From Allobosea sp. (GTDB lineage: Bacteria; Pseudomonadota; Alphaproteobacteria; Rhizobiales; Beijerinckiaceae): DNA of 64,000 bases. Shown one piece after another: positions 55,669 to 64,000 of the stretch. Under the pieces are notes generated by a model, which saw only the letters and a list, made by a program, of their open reading frames with translations, was not told the origin of the DNA and searched no databases. The position numbers and the translations under genes are program-made. The stretch spans positions 124,001-188,000 of the forward strand of contig NZ_JAFKFX010000027.1 in assembly GCF_017308075.1 (NCBI RefSeq). The letters run 5' to 3'. Positions within the stretch are counted from its first letter, which is position 1. Each line of letters opens with the position of its first letter.

Positions 55669-56616
55669 TCACGCCTGCCCCACCATGTCGACATCGGCAT
55701 GGGTCGCGACATGGACGAGGCCGTCAGGCGTGACCCAGCCGCGATACATGCCGCCGCTGTTATAGGGTGCGACGATCTCGCCATCGGCCCCGATGGCGAC
55801 GAGGCCTGCCCCGATCTTGTGCGCCGTCAGCTCGGCCATGGCGCGCTCGGCTGCTTCCTGGAGCGAGAGCCCGGCATAGCCGATCAGCGACGCGATCTCG
55901 TGGCCGACGCAATAGCGGATGAAATACTCGCCCTTGCCGGTCCCGGAGACGGCGCAGCGCCCGTCGCGCGCATAGGTACCCGCGCCGATGATCGGGGAAT
56001 CGCCGACGCGGCCCGGCGGCTTGTTGGTATAGCCGCCGGTCGAGGTCGCGGCGGCGAGATGACCGGCCTGGTCGCGGGCGACGGCGCCGACCGTACCGTG
56101 CTTCTCGGCCTCGCTCGCTCCGGCCATGGTGCCGACGAGCTCGCGGATCTTCATCGAGGCGAGGTTCTTGCGCCGGCGCTCGGTCGAGAAATGCTCATTG
56201 GTGACGATGTCGAGCCCCTCGGCCTGGGCGAAGGCGTCGCCGGCCGGGCCGGTCAGCAGCAGCGGGTCGCCGCGGCGCATCAGCGCCTTGGCGGCGGTGA
56301 CGGGATTGCGGATGCGCTTGACGGCACAAAGCGCCCCGGCGGCCAGCGTCGCGCCGTCCATGATCGAAGCGTCGAGCTCATGCTCGCCATCGGCATTGAG
56401 GGCGGCGCCATGGCCGGCATTGAAATGGGCAGAATCCTCCATCACCACGACCGCCGCTTCGACCGCATCGACGGCGCTACCGCCCTTGGCCAGTATCGCC
56501 CAGCCGGCACGCAGCGACTTGGCGAGATGGGCCTTGGCCTCGGCCCATTCGGCGTCGGTCATTTCGGATTTGGGCAAGGTGCCGCAGCCGCCATGGATGG
56601 CGAGAGCGATGGTCAT
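55669..56616 (-). CDS. Isoaspartyl peptidase/L-asparaginase (Ntn hydrolase)
   Basis: This 315-residue enzyme is made as a precursor that cuts itself before a threonine to form two chains. The nucleophile is the threonine in KHGTVGAVA, about residue 178. The N-terminal IHGGCGTL, GGSAVDAVEAAVVVMEDS and FNAGHGAALN match the family, as does STGGYTNKPPGRVGDSPIIGAGTYA after the cleavage site. It cleaves isoaspartyl dipeptides and asparagine. Its position beside a peptide-type ABC transporter suggests that imported small peptides or beta-aspartyl compounds are its substrate. Confidence 0.92.
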   Translation of the reverse strand: MTIALAIHGGCGTLPKSEMTDAEWAEAKAHLAKSLRAGWAILAKGGSAVDAVEAAVVVMEDSAHFNAGHGAALNADGEHELDASIMDGATLAAGALCAVKRIRNPVTAAKALMRRGDPLLLTGPAGDAFAQAEGLDIVTNEHFSTERRRKNLASMKIRELVGTMAGASEAEKHGTVGAVARDQAGHLAAATSTGGYTNKPPGRVGDSPIIGAGTYARDGRCAVSGTGKGEYFIRYCVGHEIASLIGYAGLSLQEAAERAMAELTAHKIGAGLVAIGADGEIVAPYNSGGMYRGWVTPDGLVHVATHADVDMVGQA

Positions 56617-56667
56617 TTTTGCTTATCCTGACTTCAGTCACATCGTGGTGAGGGTGCGCCGCGACGC

Positions 56668-56761
56668 ATGGCCGGGCTCGTCCCGACCATCCACGTCTTC
56701 GTCCGGGCAGTCCGATGTTCAGGACATGGATGCTCGCCACAAGGGCGAGCATCCATGTCCT
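56668..56761. repeat. REP-like palindromes after the peptide-binding protein gene
   Basis: One unit (56668-56699) has a GGCCGGG...TCCCGACC stem. A second (56721-56761) is a perfect 18 bp inverted repeat, AGGACATGGATGCTCGCC around ACAAG. The second ends 7 bp from the stop codon of the binding-protein gene and could serve as a transcript end. Confidence 0.85.
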
Positions 56762-56768
56762 GGTTCCC

Positions 56769-58370
56769 TTACTTCGCCGGCTTGATGTCCATGGCCAGCG
56801 TGTCCTCGTCGACGCGCGGGCGGATGGTCACCTTGGCCTTCTGCATCGCCCAGGCCGAGCCGACGGCGACGATCGGCAGGCGCGGCCGGTCCTTGGCGAC
56901 GATGGCGTTGGCCTGCGCCAGGAGGTCGTTGCGCTTGGCTTCGTCCATCTCGATCGCGGCATCCTCGATCAGCTTGTCGAGCTCCGCGTTCTTGTAGCCG
57001 AGCACGTTGAAGGCGCCGAGCTTCTTGGCGGGGTCATTGGAGTGCACCACCGAGGAGAGCGTGTAGTTCGCCTCGCCGGTCAGCGTGCCCCAGCCGGACA
57101 TGGACAGCGAGAACTCGCCGCGCAGCCGGGCCGGGAAGAAGACGGCGCCGGGCTGGGCGTTGGCGTTCACCTCGATACCGATCCGCGCCAGCATCTGGGC
57201 GATCGAGGTGCCGACCTGCCGGTCGCCGGGCAGGCGATCGCTGGTGAAGGAGAAGCCGACCTTGAAGCCGTTCGGGTAGCCGGCCTCCTCCATCAGCTTC
57301 TTGGCCTTGGCGAGATCGGGCTTCAGCGGCGGCAGGCTCTTGTTGTAGCCGGCGATATCCGGCGTCACCAGCTGGTTGACCGGTGCCCCCAGCCCTTCCA
57401 TCGCGATCTCGGCGAGGGCCGGCCGGTCGATGGCGAGGTCGATGGCCTCGCGGACCCTGGCGTCCTGCATCGGGTTCTTCGGGAGGGGCGAGCCGTCCTT
57501 GGCGCTGACCTGCGGGGACTTGTCCCGCATGTCGAGCTCCATGTTGAAGACATAGACGGTGTCGATGGTCGCGACCGAAAGCTTGGCATCGCGCTTCAGC
57601 GTCGGCACGTCGGAGGCCGGGGCGCGCACGATGATGTCGACCTGGCCGGCCTTGAGCTGGGCGACGCGGGCGGCATCGTTCGGCAGTTCCTTGCGCAGCA
57701 CCCGGGCCCAAGGTTGCTTCTCGCCCCAGTAGCCGTCGAAACGGTCGAGCACGAGCTGGTCCTTCGGCGTCCAGGAGACGAATTTATAGGGACCGGTGCC
57801 AATCGCCGCCTTGCCGCCGTTGAAGGCTTCGTTGGCATTGTCCTTGGTCAGGCCGGCGGCCGCCTTGTGCGAGACGATGAAGAGCCGGATGAAATCGTTC
57901 GGCAGATTCGGCGCCGGTCCGTCGGTGACGATGTGGACGGTGAGCGGGTCGACGATCTTCACTTCCTTGACGCGGCGGACATAGATCGTCGTCGGGTTCG
58001 GTCCGGCCACGACCGGGATGCGCTCGATCGAGAACTTGACGTCCTCGGCGGTGAAGTCGGAGCCGTCATGGAACTTCACGCCGGGCCGCAGCTTGAACTC
58101 CCAGACGGCGGGCTCGATCGCCTTCCAGCTCGTCGCCAGCCTCGGCTCGATCTGCAGCTTGTCGCCTGACCACGTCAGCGTGTCGAAGACATGCTTCAGC
58201 GCCTCGGCATGGGTACCGGTCGCGGTGAAATGCGGATCGATCGATTCCGGGCCGGCGCGCACGCCGATGGTCAGGTTCTGGGCGAGAGCGGGGCCGGCGA
58301 GCCCGATGCCGCACAGGGCAACGAAGGTGGCTCGCCGCCAGAGCGGGAAGATGCGCAAGGTCTCGGTCAT
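56769..58370 (-). CDS. Peptide/nickel-type ABC transporter substrate-binding protein
   Basis: This 533-residue periplasmic binding protein of the DppA/OppA family has a signal peptide (PLWRRATFVALCGIGLAGPALA). Features of the family are TIGVRAGPESIDPHFTATGTHAEALKHVFDTL, LRPGVKFHDGSDFTAEDVKFSIER, GTGPYKFVSWTPKDQLVLDRFDGYWG and DARVREAIDLAIDRPALAE. It most likely captures a short peptide or similar compound for the permeases and ATPase encoded from 59867. It follows the MarR regulator with a four-base overlap, so regulator and binding protein share a transcript. Confidence 0.92.
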   Translation of the reverse strand: MTETLRIFPLWRRATFVALCGIGLAGPALAQNLTIGVRAGPESIDPHFTATGTHAEALKHVFDTLTWSGDKLQIEPRLATSWKAIEPAVWEFKLRPGVKFHDGSDFTAEDVKFSIERIPVVAGPNPTTIYVRRVKEVKIVDPLTVHIVTDGPAPNLPNDFIRLFIVSHKAAAGLTKDNANEAFNGGKAAIGTGPYKFVSWTPKDQLVLDRFDGYWGEKQPWARVLRKELPNDAARVAQLKAGQVDIIVRAPASDVPTLKRDAKLSVATIDTVYVFNMELDMRDKSPQVSAKDGSPLPKNPMQDARVREAIDLAIDRPALAEIAMEGLGAPVNQLVTPDIAGYNKSLPPLKPDLAKAKKLMEEAGYPNGFKVGFSFTSDRLPGDRQVGTSIAQMLARIGIEVNANAQPGAVFFPARLRGEFSLSMSGWGTLTGEANYTLSSVVHSNDPAKKLGAFNVLGYKNAELDKLIEDAAIEMDEAKRNDLLAQANAIVAKDRPRLPIVAVGSAWAMQKAKVTIRPRVDEDTLAMDIKPAK

Positions 58371-58918
58371 GACGGGTTACCTTCGGGTTCGAGGTCGACA
58401 GGCCAGGTCGGAGAGGCGATCACCATCTTGTCCAGGAGCTCGCAGAGCTGCTTCTGCTCGGCCTCGCTCAACACGCCCAGCATCGCAGCCTGCTGCTGCA
58501 CCATCCGCGGCATGGTCTCGTCGAAGATCGCCCTGCCGGCAGGGGTGAGGGCCAGCACATAGCTGCGCAGGTCGTCGGGATCGCTCTCGCGCTTGAGCAG
58601 ACGGCGCTCGAGCAGCTTCTGGATGGCGCGCGACAGCGTGTTCTTCGGCAGCCCGGCAGAGGCGACGATGTTCTTGGCGGCGACGCCGCCCTTCAGGCCG
58701 ACCGCGTAGAGCGCGACGAATTCCGGCCGGACCAGCCCGTAGCGCGTCTCGATCCAGCGATAGACCGGATCATTGAAGCGGAAGGCGATGAAATTCAGCC
58801 GGAAGGAGAGCCAGCAGGGATTGCCCCAGAGCTTGGTGACGATCAACGGGTCGAGATTGCGCAGAGCGGCCTCGCGCTCGCTGTCCAGCTTCGACAAGGC
58901 GGTCGGCGCGAGGCGCAT
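58367..58918 (-). CDS. MarR family transcriptional regulator
   Basis: This 183-residue winged-helix regulator has a helix-turn-helix in AAKNIVASAGLPKNTLSRAIQKLLERRLLKRE, followed by the wing SDPDDLRSYVLALTPAGR. The dimerisation helices flank it. It overlaps the start of the binding-protein gene by four bases and diverges from the creatininase gene. A perfect palindrome 20 bp before its ATG is a probable binding site, so it likely represses both transcripts until a ligand, perhaps the transported compound, releases it. Confidence 0.9.
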   Translation of the reverse strand: MRLAPTALSKLDSEREAALRNLDPLIVTKLWGNPCWLSFRLNFIAFRFNDPVYRWIETRYGLVRPEFVALYAVGLKGGVAAKNIVASAGLPKNTLSRAIQKLLERRLLKRESDPDDLRSYVLALTPAGRAIFDETMPRMVQQQAAMLGVLSEAEQKQLCELLDKMVIASPTWPVDLEPEGNPS

Positions 58919-58937
58919 TGCGACACTCCCTGACTTG

Positions 58938-58951
58938 GTTCCATATGGAAC
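58938..58951. promoter_or_regulatory. Perfect palindromic operator in the marR-creatininase intergenic region
   Basis: GTTCCATATGGAAC is a perfect 14 bp palindrome. It lies in the 95 bp gap between the divergent MarR gene and the creatininase gene, next to a TTGACG (-35-like) box on the plus strand. It is the best candidate for the MarR operator. Confidence 0.65.
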
Positions 58952-59013
58952 TTGACGACCCCGGATGCGGCTGTCAAGGATGACGTGGTTTCGTCGAAAC
59001 GCAAGGATCGGTC

Positions 59014-59715
59014 ATGCTGGTTTCCCGGATGAACTGGATGCAGATCGAGGAACAGGCGAAGCGCGACGACCGTTGCGTGGTGCCGCTCGGCTGCGTCGAG
59101 CAGCATGCCTATTTGAGCCTCGCCACCGATGCGATCCTCGCCGAGCGCGTCGCGAACGAGGCCGCCGAACCACTCGGGATTCCGGTCTTTCCGGTGCTGG
59201 CCTACGGCATGACGCCGGGCTTCACCGCCTATCCAGGCACGGTCTCGCTGCGGATGAGCACCTATCTCGCCGTGATCGAGGACCTGCTCGAAGGCGTCTA
59301 CCGCTCCGGCTTCCGCCGTATCGTGCTGGTCAACGGCCATGGCGGCAATTCGCCGGCGATGACGCTCGCCACGGAATGGATGGGCAGGCGCCCCGACGCC
59401 AGCGTCAAGATGCACAACTGGTGGGCCGGCCCGCTGTTCCAGGCCGCCGTCCGGCAGATCGACCCGGCCGCGTCGCATGCCTCCTGGATGGAGAATTTTC
59501 CCTGGACCCGCCTCGAGGGCGTGGCCATGCCGGACATCGTCAAGCCGCCGTTCGATGCCGCCCTCTACCAGGCAGCCAATCCCCAGCGAAAGCGCGAGAT
59601 CCTCGGCGACGGCAATTTCCACGGCCGCTACCAGCGCCCCGACGCGGAGATGCTCAGGGTCTGGACGGCCGGAGTCGAGGAGACGCGGGCGGCGATGGCG
59701 GAGAGCTGGCCGTGA
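59014..59715 (+). CDS. Creatininase family amidohydrolase
   Basis: This 233-residue metal-dependent amidohydrolase is of the creatininase fold. Metal ligands are visible in VVPLGCVEQHAYLSLATDA (Glu and His in E-x-H, then Asp) and in VNGHGGNSP. GMTPGFTAYPGTVSLR is also typical. The family opens cyclic amides such as creatinine and removes formyl groups. Here it begins the plus-strand operon carrying the peptide-type ABC permeases, so it may act on the imported compound. The substrate is not known. Confidence 0.88.
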   Translation: MLVSRMNWMQIEEQAKRDDRCVVPLGCVEQHAYLSLATDAILAERVANEAAEPLGIPVFPVLAYGMTPGFTAYPGTVSLRMSTYLAVIEDLLEGVYRSGFRRIVLVNGHGGNSPAMTLATEWMGRRPDASVKMHNWWAGPLFQAAVRQIDPAASHASWMENFPWTRLEGVAMPDIVKPPFDAALYQAANPQRKREILGDGNFHGRYQRPDAEMLRVWTAGVEETRAAMAESWP

Positions 59716-59729
59716 CGAGCGGTCCCTCC

Positions 59730-59840
59730 TCGGACCTTGTCCTGAGAAGCGATCGCAGATCGCGTCTCGAAGGATGCTCCGGTGCACCCTGGACCGTCCT
59801 TCGGGACGCCGCTTTGCGGCTCCGCAGGACAAGGTCCGAG
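59730..59840. repeat. Inverted dispersed repeat, 'TCGGACCTTGTCCTG' family
   Basis: TCGGACCTTGTCCTG (59730-59744) is mirrored by CAGGACAAGGTCCGA (59825-59839), a perfect 15 bp inverted repeat. The interior holds a shorter palindrome (GCGATCGCAGATCGC). It fills the gap between the creatininase gene and the first permease gene. Confidence 0.8.
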
Positions 59841-59866
59841 GGCATTTTCCGAAGAACGCCGCGCCG

Positions 59867-60838
59867 ATGCTGACGCACGTCCTCGAGCGGATCCTGCAGG
59901 CGCTCGCCGTCATGCTCGTCATGTCGGCGCTGGTCTTCATCGGCGTCTATGCGATCGGCAATCCGATCGACGTGCTGATCGGCCCCGATGTCAGCCAGGA
60001 TATCCGCCTCGAGACGATCGCCCGCTACGGGCTCGATAAGCCGCTCTGGGAACAGTATTTCACCTTTCTCGGCCGCGTGCTGCACGGCGATTTCGGCCGC
60101 TCCTTCGTCTTCGGCATGCCGGTGCTGGAGCTGATCCTGTCGCGCCTGCCGGCGACGCTGGAGCTGACGATCGCCGCCGTGGTCGGCGCGGCACTGATCG
60201 GCGTCCCGGCCGGCATCTATGCCGGCTACCGGCCGGACAGCGCGCTCGCCAAGACGATCATGGCGATCTCGATCCTCGGCTTCTCGGTGCCGACCTTCTG
60301 GATCGGCCTCGTGCTGATCATGACCTTCGCCGTCGAATTGCAGATCCTGCCGGCCGGCGGACGCGGCGACACCGCCGCGCTGCTCGGTGTCGAATGGAGC
60401 TTCCTGACCGCGAACGGGCTCAGCCACATGCTGCTGCCGGCCGCCAATCTCGCCTTCTTCAAGCTCGCCTTGATGACGCGCCTCGCGCGCGCCGGCACCC
60501 GGGAGGTCATGCTGAGCGACACGGTGAAGTTCGCCCGCGCCGCCGGCCTGTCGGAATGGACCGTGCTGCGCCGGCATGTGCTGCGGCTGATCTCGATCCC
60601 GCTCGTCACGGTGTTCGGGCTCGAATTCGCCTCGACGCTCGCCTTCGCCGTGGTCACCGAGACGATCTTCTCCTGGCCGGGCATCGGCAAGCTGATCATC
60701 GACTCCATCCAGTCGCTCGACCGGCCGGTGATGGTCGCCTATCTGATGCTGGTCGCCTTCGTCTTCATCATGATCAACTTCCTGGTCGACCTGGCCTATT
60801 TCGCGCTCGATCCGCGGCTGCGGAAGGGGCGCGGCTGA
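59867..60838 (+). CDS. Peptide-type ABC transporter permease (DppB-like)
   Basis: This 323-residue inner-membrane permease has six helices. LTHVLERILQALAVMLVMSALVFIGVY is the first. GRSFVFGMPVLELILSRLPATLELTI, then GFSVPTFWIGLVLIMTFA and TVKFARAAGLSEWTVLRRHVLR (the EAA loop), identify the DppB/OppB type. It works with DppC and the fused ATPase at 61901. ATG 59867 was chosen; the gene lies directly after the inverted repeat and overlaps the next permease start (TGATG). Confidence 0.92.
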   Translation: MLTHVLERILQALAVMLVMSALVFIGVYAIGNPIDVLIGPDVSQDIRLETIARYGLDKPLWEQYFTFLGRVLHGDFGRSFVFGMPVLELILSRLPATLELTIAAVVGAALIGVPAGIYAGYRPDSALAKTIMAISILGFSVPTFWIGLVLIMTFAVELQILPAGGRGDTAALLGVEWSFLTANGLSHMLLPAANLAFFKLALMTRLARAGTREVMLSDTVKFARAAGLSEWTVLRRHVLRLISIPLVTVFGLEFASTLAFAVVTETIFSWPGIGKLIIDSIQSLDRPVMVAYLMLVAFVFIMINFLVDLAYFALDPRLRKGRG

Positions 60839-61716
60839 TGCGCAAGGATTCGCCCGCCAGACGCTTCTGGGCCGAGTTCCGCGAGAGCAGGATCGCGGTC
60901 GCGGCGCTCGCCCTCGTCGTGGCGCTGGTCGGCGTCGCCCTGCTCGCGCCGCTGATCGCGCCGCAGGACCCCTACGACCTCGCCAAGCTCGCATTGATGG
61001 ATGCCCGCCGGCCGCCCGGCTTTGTCGGTTCCGGCGGTTATGTCCACTGGCTCGGCACCGATGCGCAGGGGCGCGACCTGTTCTCCGCCATCCTCTACGG
61101 CCTGCGCATCTCGCTGCAGATGGGCCTGGTCGCCGGCGCCATCGCCTTCGTCGTCGGCGTCGGGCTCGGCATCAGCGCGGCCTATCTCGGGGGACGGCGC
61201 GAAGCCTTCATCATGCGGGTGATCGACCTGCAGCTCGCCTTCCCGGCGATCCTGCTCGCGCTGGTGATCTCGGCCCTGCTCGGCCAGGGCAAGGCGCAAT
61301 TGATCGCCGCGCTCGCCGCCGCGCAATACGCCTATTTCGCCCGCACCGCCCATGGCGCGGCCTCGGCCGAGCGCGGCAAGGACTATGTCGAGGCGGCACT
61401 CTCGACGCCGCTGCCGGCGCGGCAGGTGGTCTGGCGCCATATCCTGCCGAACTGCCTGCCGCCGCTGATCGTGGTCGCGACCGTGCAGGTCGCCAACGCG
61501 ATCGCACTCGAGGCGACACTGTCCTTCCTCGGCGTCGGCCTGCCGGTGACCGAGCCCTCGCTCGGCGCGCTGATCGCCAATGGCTTCCAGTACATGCTGT
61601 CGGGCCGCTACTGGATCTCGATCTATCCCGGCCTCGCCCTGATCCTGCTGATCGTCGCGATCAATCTCGTCGGCGACCAGATCCGCGACCAGGTCAATCC
61701 GAGGCTGAAGCGATGA
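60838..61716 (+). CDS. Peptide-type ABC transporter permease (DppC-like)
   Basis: This 292-residue permease starts MRKDSPARRFWAEFRESRIAVAALALVVALVGVALL, typical of the DppC N-terminal helix. HWLGTDAQGRDLFSAILYGLRISL is the DppC signature. The coupling loop (YVEAALSTPLPARQVVWRHILPNCLPPLIV) and LEATLSFLGVGLPVTEPSLGALIANG are also diagnostic. The start overlaps the DppB stop by one base. A 184 bp gap with an inverted repeat follows before the ATPase gene. Confidence 0.93.
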   Translation: MRKDSPARRFWAEFRESRIAVAALALVVALVGVALLAPLIAPQDPYDLAKLALMDARRPPGFVGSGGYVHWLGTDAQGRDLFSAILYGLRISLQMGLVAGAIAFVVGVGLGISAAYLGGRREAFIMRVIDLQLAFPAILLALVISALLGQGKAQLIAALAAAQYAYFARTAHGAASAERGKDYVEAALSTPLPARQVVWRHILPNCLPPLIVVATVQVANAIALEATLSFLGVGLPVTEPSLGALIANGFQYMLSGRYWISIYPGLALILLIVAINLVGDQIRDQVNPRLKR

Positions 61717-61748
61717 GGGTGCTCTCGCCGGGACTGGCCGCCACCGTG

Positions 61749-61892
61749 CCCCCTCTCCCCTTGCGGGAGAGGGCTGGGGTGAGGGGTCGCGCGACGCCGG
61801 CAGGTTGGCGCCAAGAGCGAAGGACGACATTCAGCAATGTCGCGCGACCCCTCATCCGCCTGCCGGCACCTTCTCCCGCAGGGGGAGAAGGG
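61749..61892. repeat. Inverted repeat pair, 'CTCTCC-GGAGAGGG' family
   Basis: CCCCTCTCCCCTTGCGGGAG (61749-61768) with its following half is mirrored by TTCTCCCGCAGGGGGAGAAG (61871-61890). A 15 bp perfect inverted repeat lies inside: GAGGGGTCGCGCGAC (61781-61795) and GTCGCGCGACCCCTC (61839-61853). It relates to the element at 39826. Its right end merges into the AAGGGAG ribosome site of the ATPase gene that follows. Confidence 0.78.
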
Positions 61893-61900
61893 AGCAAACC

Positions 61901-63610
<1,710 letters not shown>

Positions 63611-63623
63611 CTGGAGCATGACG

Positions 63624-64000
63624 ATGGACGATCTCGAACCCTGGCAGTGGCCCGAAGAGACCTGGCGCGGCAAGGTCGAGCGCGTGCGCGCCGGCCGTAA
63701 TCTGAAACCTAAGAGCTGGCCGGGCGGGGCGCGCTGCGCGGTCGCGCTCTCCTTCGACGTCGACCATGAGACCAATGAGTTGCGCGACGGCGGCAAATCG
63801 GTCGGACGGCTGTCCTGGGGGCAATACGGCAACCGCGCCGGCATGCCGCGCATCCTGTCCATGCTGGCGAGGGAAGAGATCAAGGCGAGCTTCTTCGTGC
63901 CGGCCGTCACCGCCCTGCTCTATCCCGACGAGCAGCGCCGGGTCGTCGCGGAAGGCCATGAGATCGGCCTGCATGGCTGGATCCACGAGGTCAACACGGC
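63624..64000 (+). CDS. Polysaccharide deacetylase (NodB-fold) family protein, N-terminal part
   Basis: The first 125 residues of a gene that runs off the window end are present. It begins MDDLEPWQWPEETWRGK, and the NodB-type deacetylase core starts with VALSFDVDHETNEL, which holds the metal-binding aspartates. ASFFVPAVTALLYPDEQRRVVAEGHEIGLHGWIHE has the histidines of the H-x3-H site. Related proteins include chitin deacetylases and PuuE-type allantoinases. It is 13 bp behind the ABC ATPase, so it should act on the transported compound. GGAG lies seven bases before ATG 63624. Confidence 0.85.
   Translation, partial: MDDLEPWQWPEETWRGKVERVRAGRNLKPKSWPGGARCAVALSFDVDHETNELRDGGKSVGRLSWGQYGNRAGMPRILSMLAREEIKASFFVPAVTALLYPDEQRRVVAEGHEIGLHGWIHEVNT

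Overview
The window is high-GC DNA from an alphaproteobacterium, most likely of the order Hyphomicrobiales. Bosea or a close relative is a best guess from gene content and has not been tested. The evidence is the trpF-trpB ... trpA-accD-folC order, an AccD that keeps only one of the four zinc-ribbon cysteines, a UvrB with long N- and C-terminal extensions, a SAM-II riboswitch, and several families of intergenic palindromes. Nearly all of the sequence is chromosomal housekeeping, transport and catabolic genes. No phage, plasmid, transposase, integrase, tRNA or rRNA gene was seen.

Layout. 1-5.2 kb is the edge of an exopolysaccharide cluster: the end of a GH10 xylanase, a chain-length/co-polymerase protein with a degenerate kinase domain, and two glycosyltransferases. 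5.2-10 kb holds an AbrB-type membrane protein, a DMT transporter, an acetamidase/formamidase, an aldo/keto reductase and a small lipoprotein. 10-18.5 kb (minus strand) is the tryptophan/accD/folC region, in which trpFB and trpA are separated by four unrelated genes. 18.6-31 kb carries a TAXI-type binding protein, typA, a GGDEF-EAL protein with a damaged EAL half, stress and redox proteins, a periplasmic ClpP-like protein, an AspT-like exchanger and a phytase-like esterase.

31-40.4 kb is the most accessory-looking part. It has an MmeI-like single-chain restriction-modification enzyme divergent from uvrB, and an A+T-rich gene of unknown function broken by one in-frame TGA. It also has a small GIY-YIG nuclease gene set among REP-like palindromes, and about 900 bp without a gene.

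41.7-46.1 kb is a methionine-uptake operon. A near-consensus promoter leads into a SAM-II riboswitch, then a 22-codon leader ORF, two small unknown genes, metN, metI and two tandem metQ genes, ending at a strong terminator. 46.3-53.2 kb (minus) joins a Liv-type ABC transporter with fused permeases to phosphonoacetaldehyde hydrolase (phnX) and its usual FAD oxidoreductase partner. That suggests uptake and breakdown of an aminoethylphosphonate-like compound rather than branched-chain amino acids.

53.4-64 kb has a cold-shock protein, an SDR and a ketopantoate-reductase-like pair, an isoaspartyl peptidase, and a complete peptide-type ABC transporter. The transporter is split around a MarR regulator with a palindromic operator. 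A creatininase-family amidohydrolase and a deacetylase cut by the window edge accompany it. Together these look like a locus for importing and hydrolysing a small peptide or cyclic amide; the substrate is not known.
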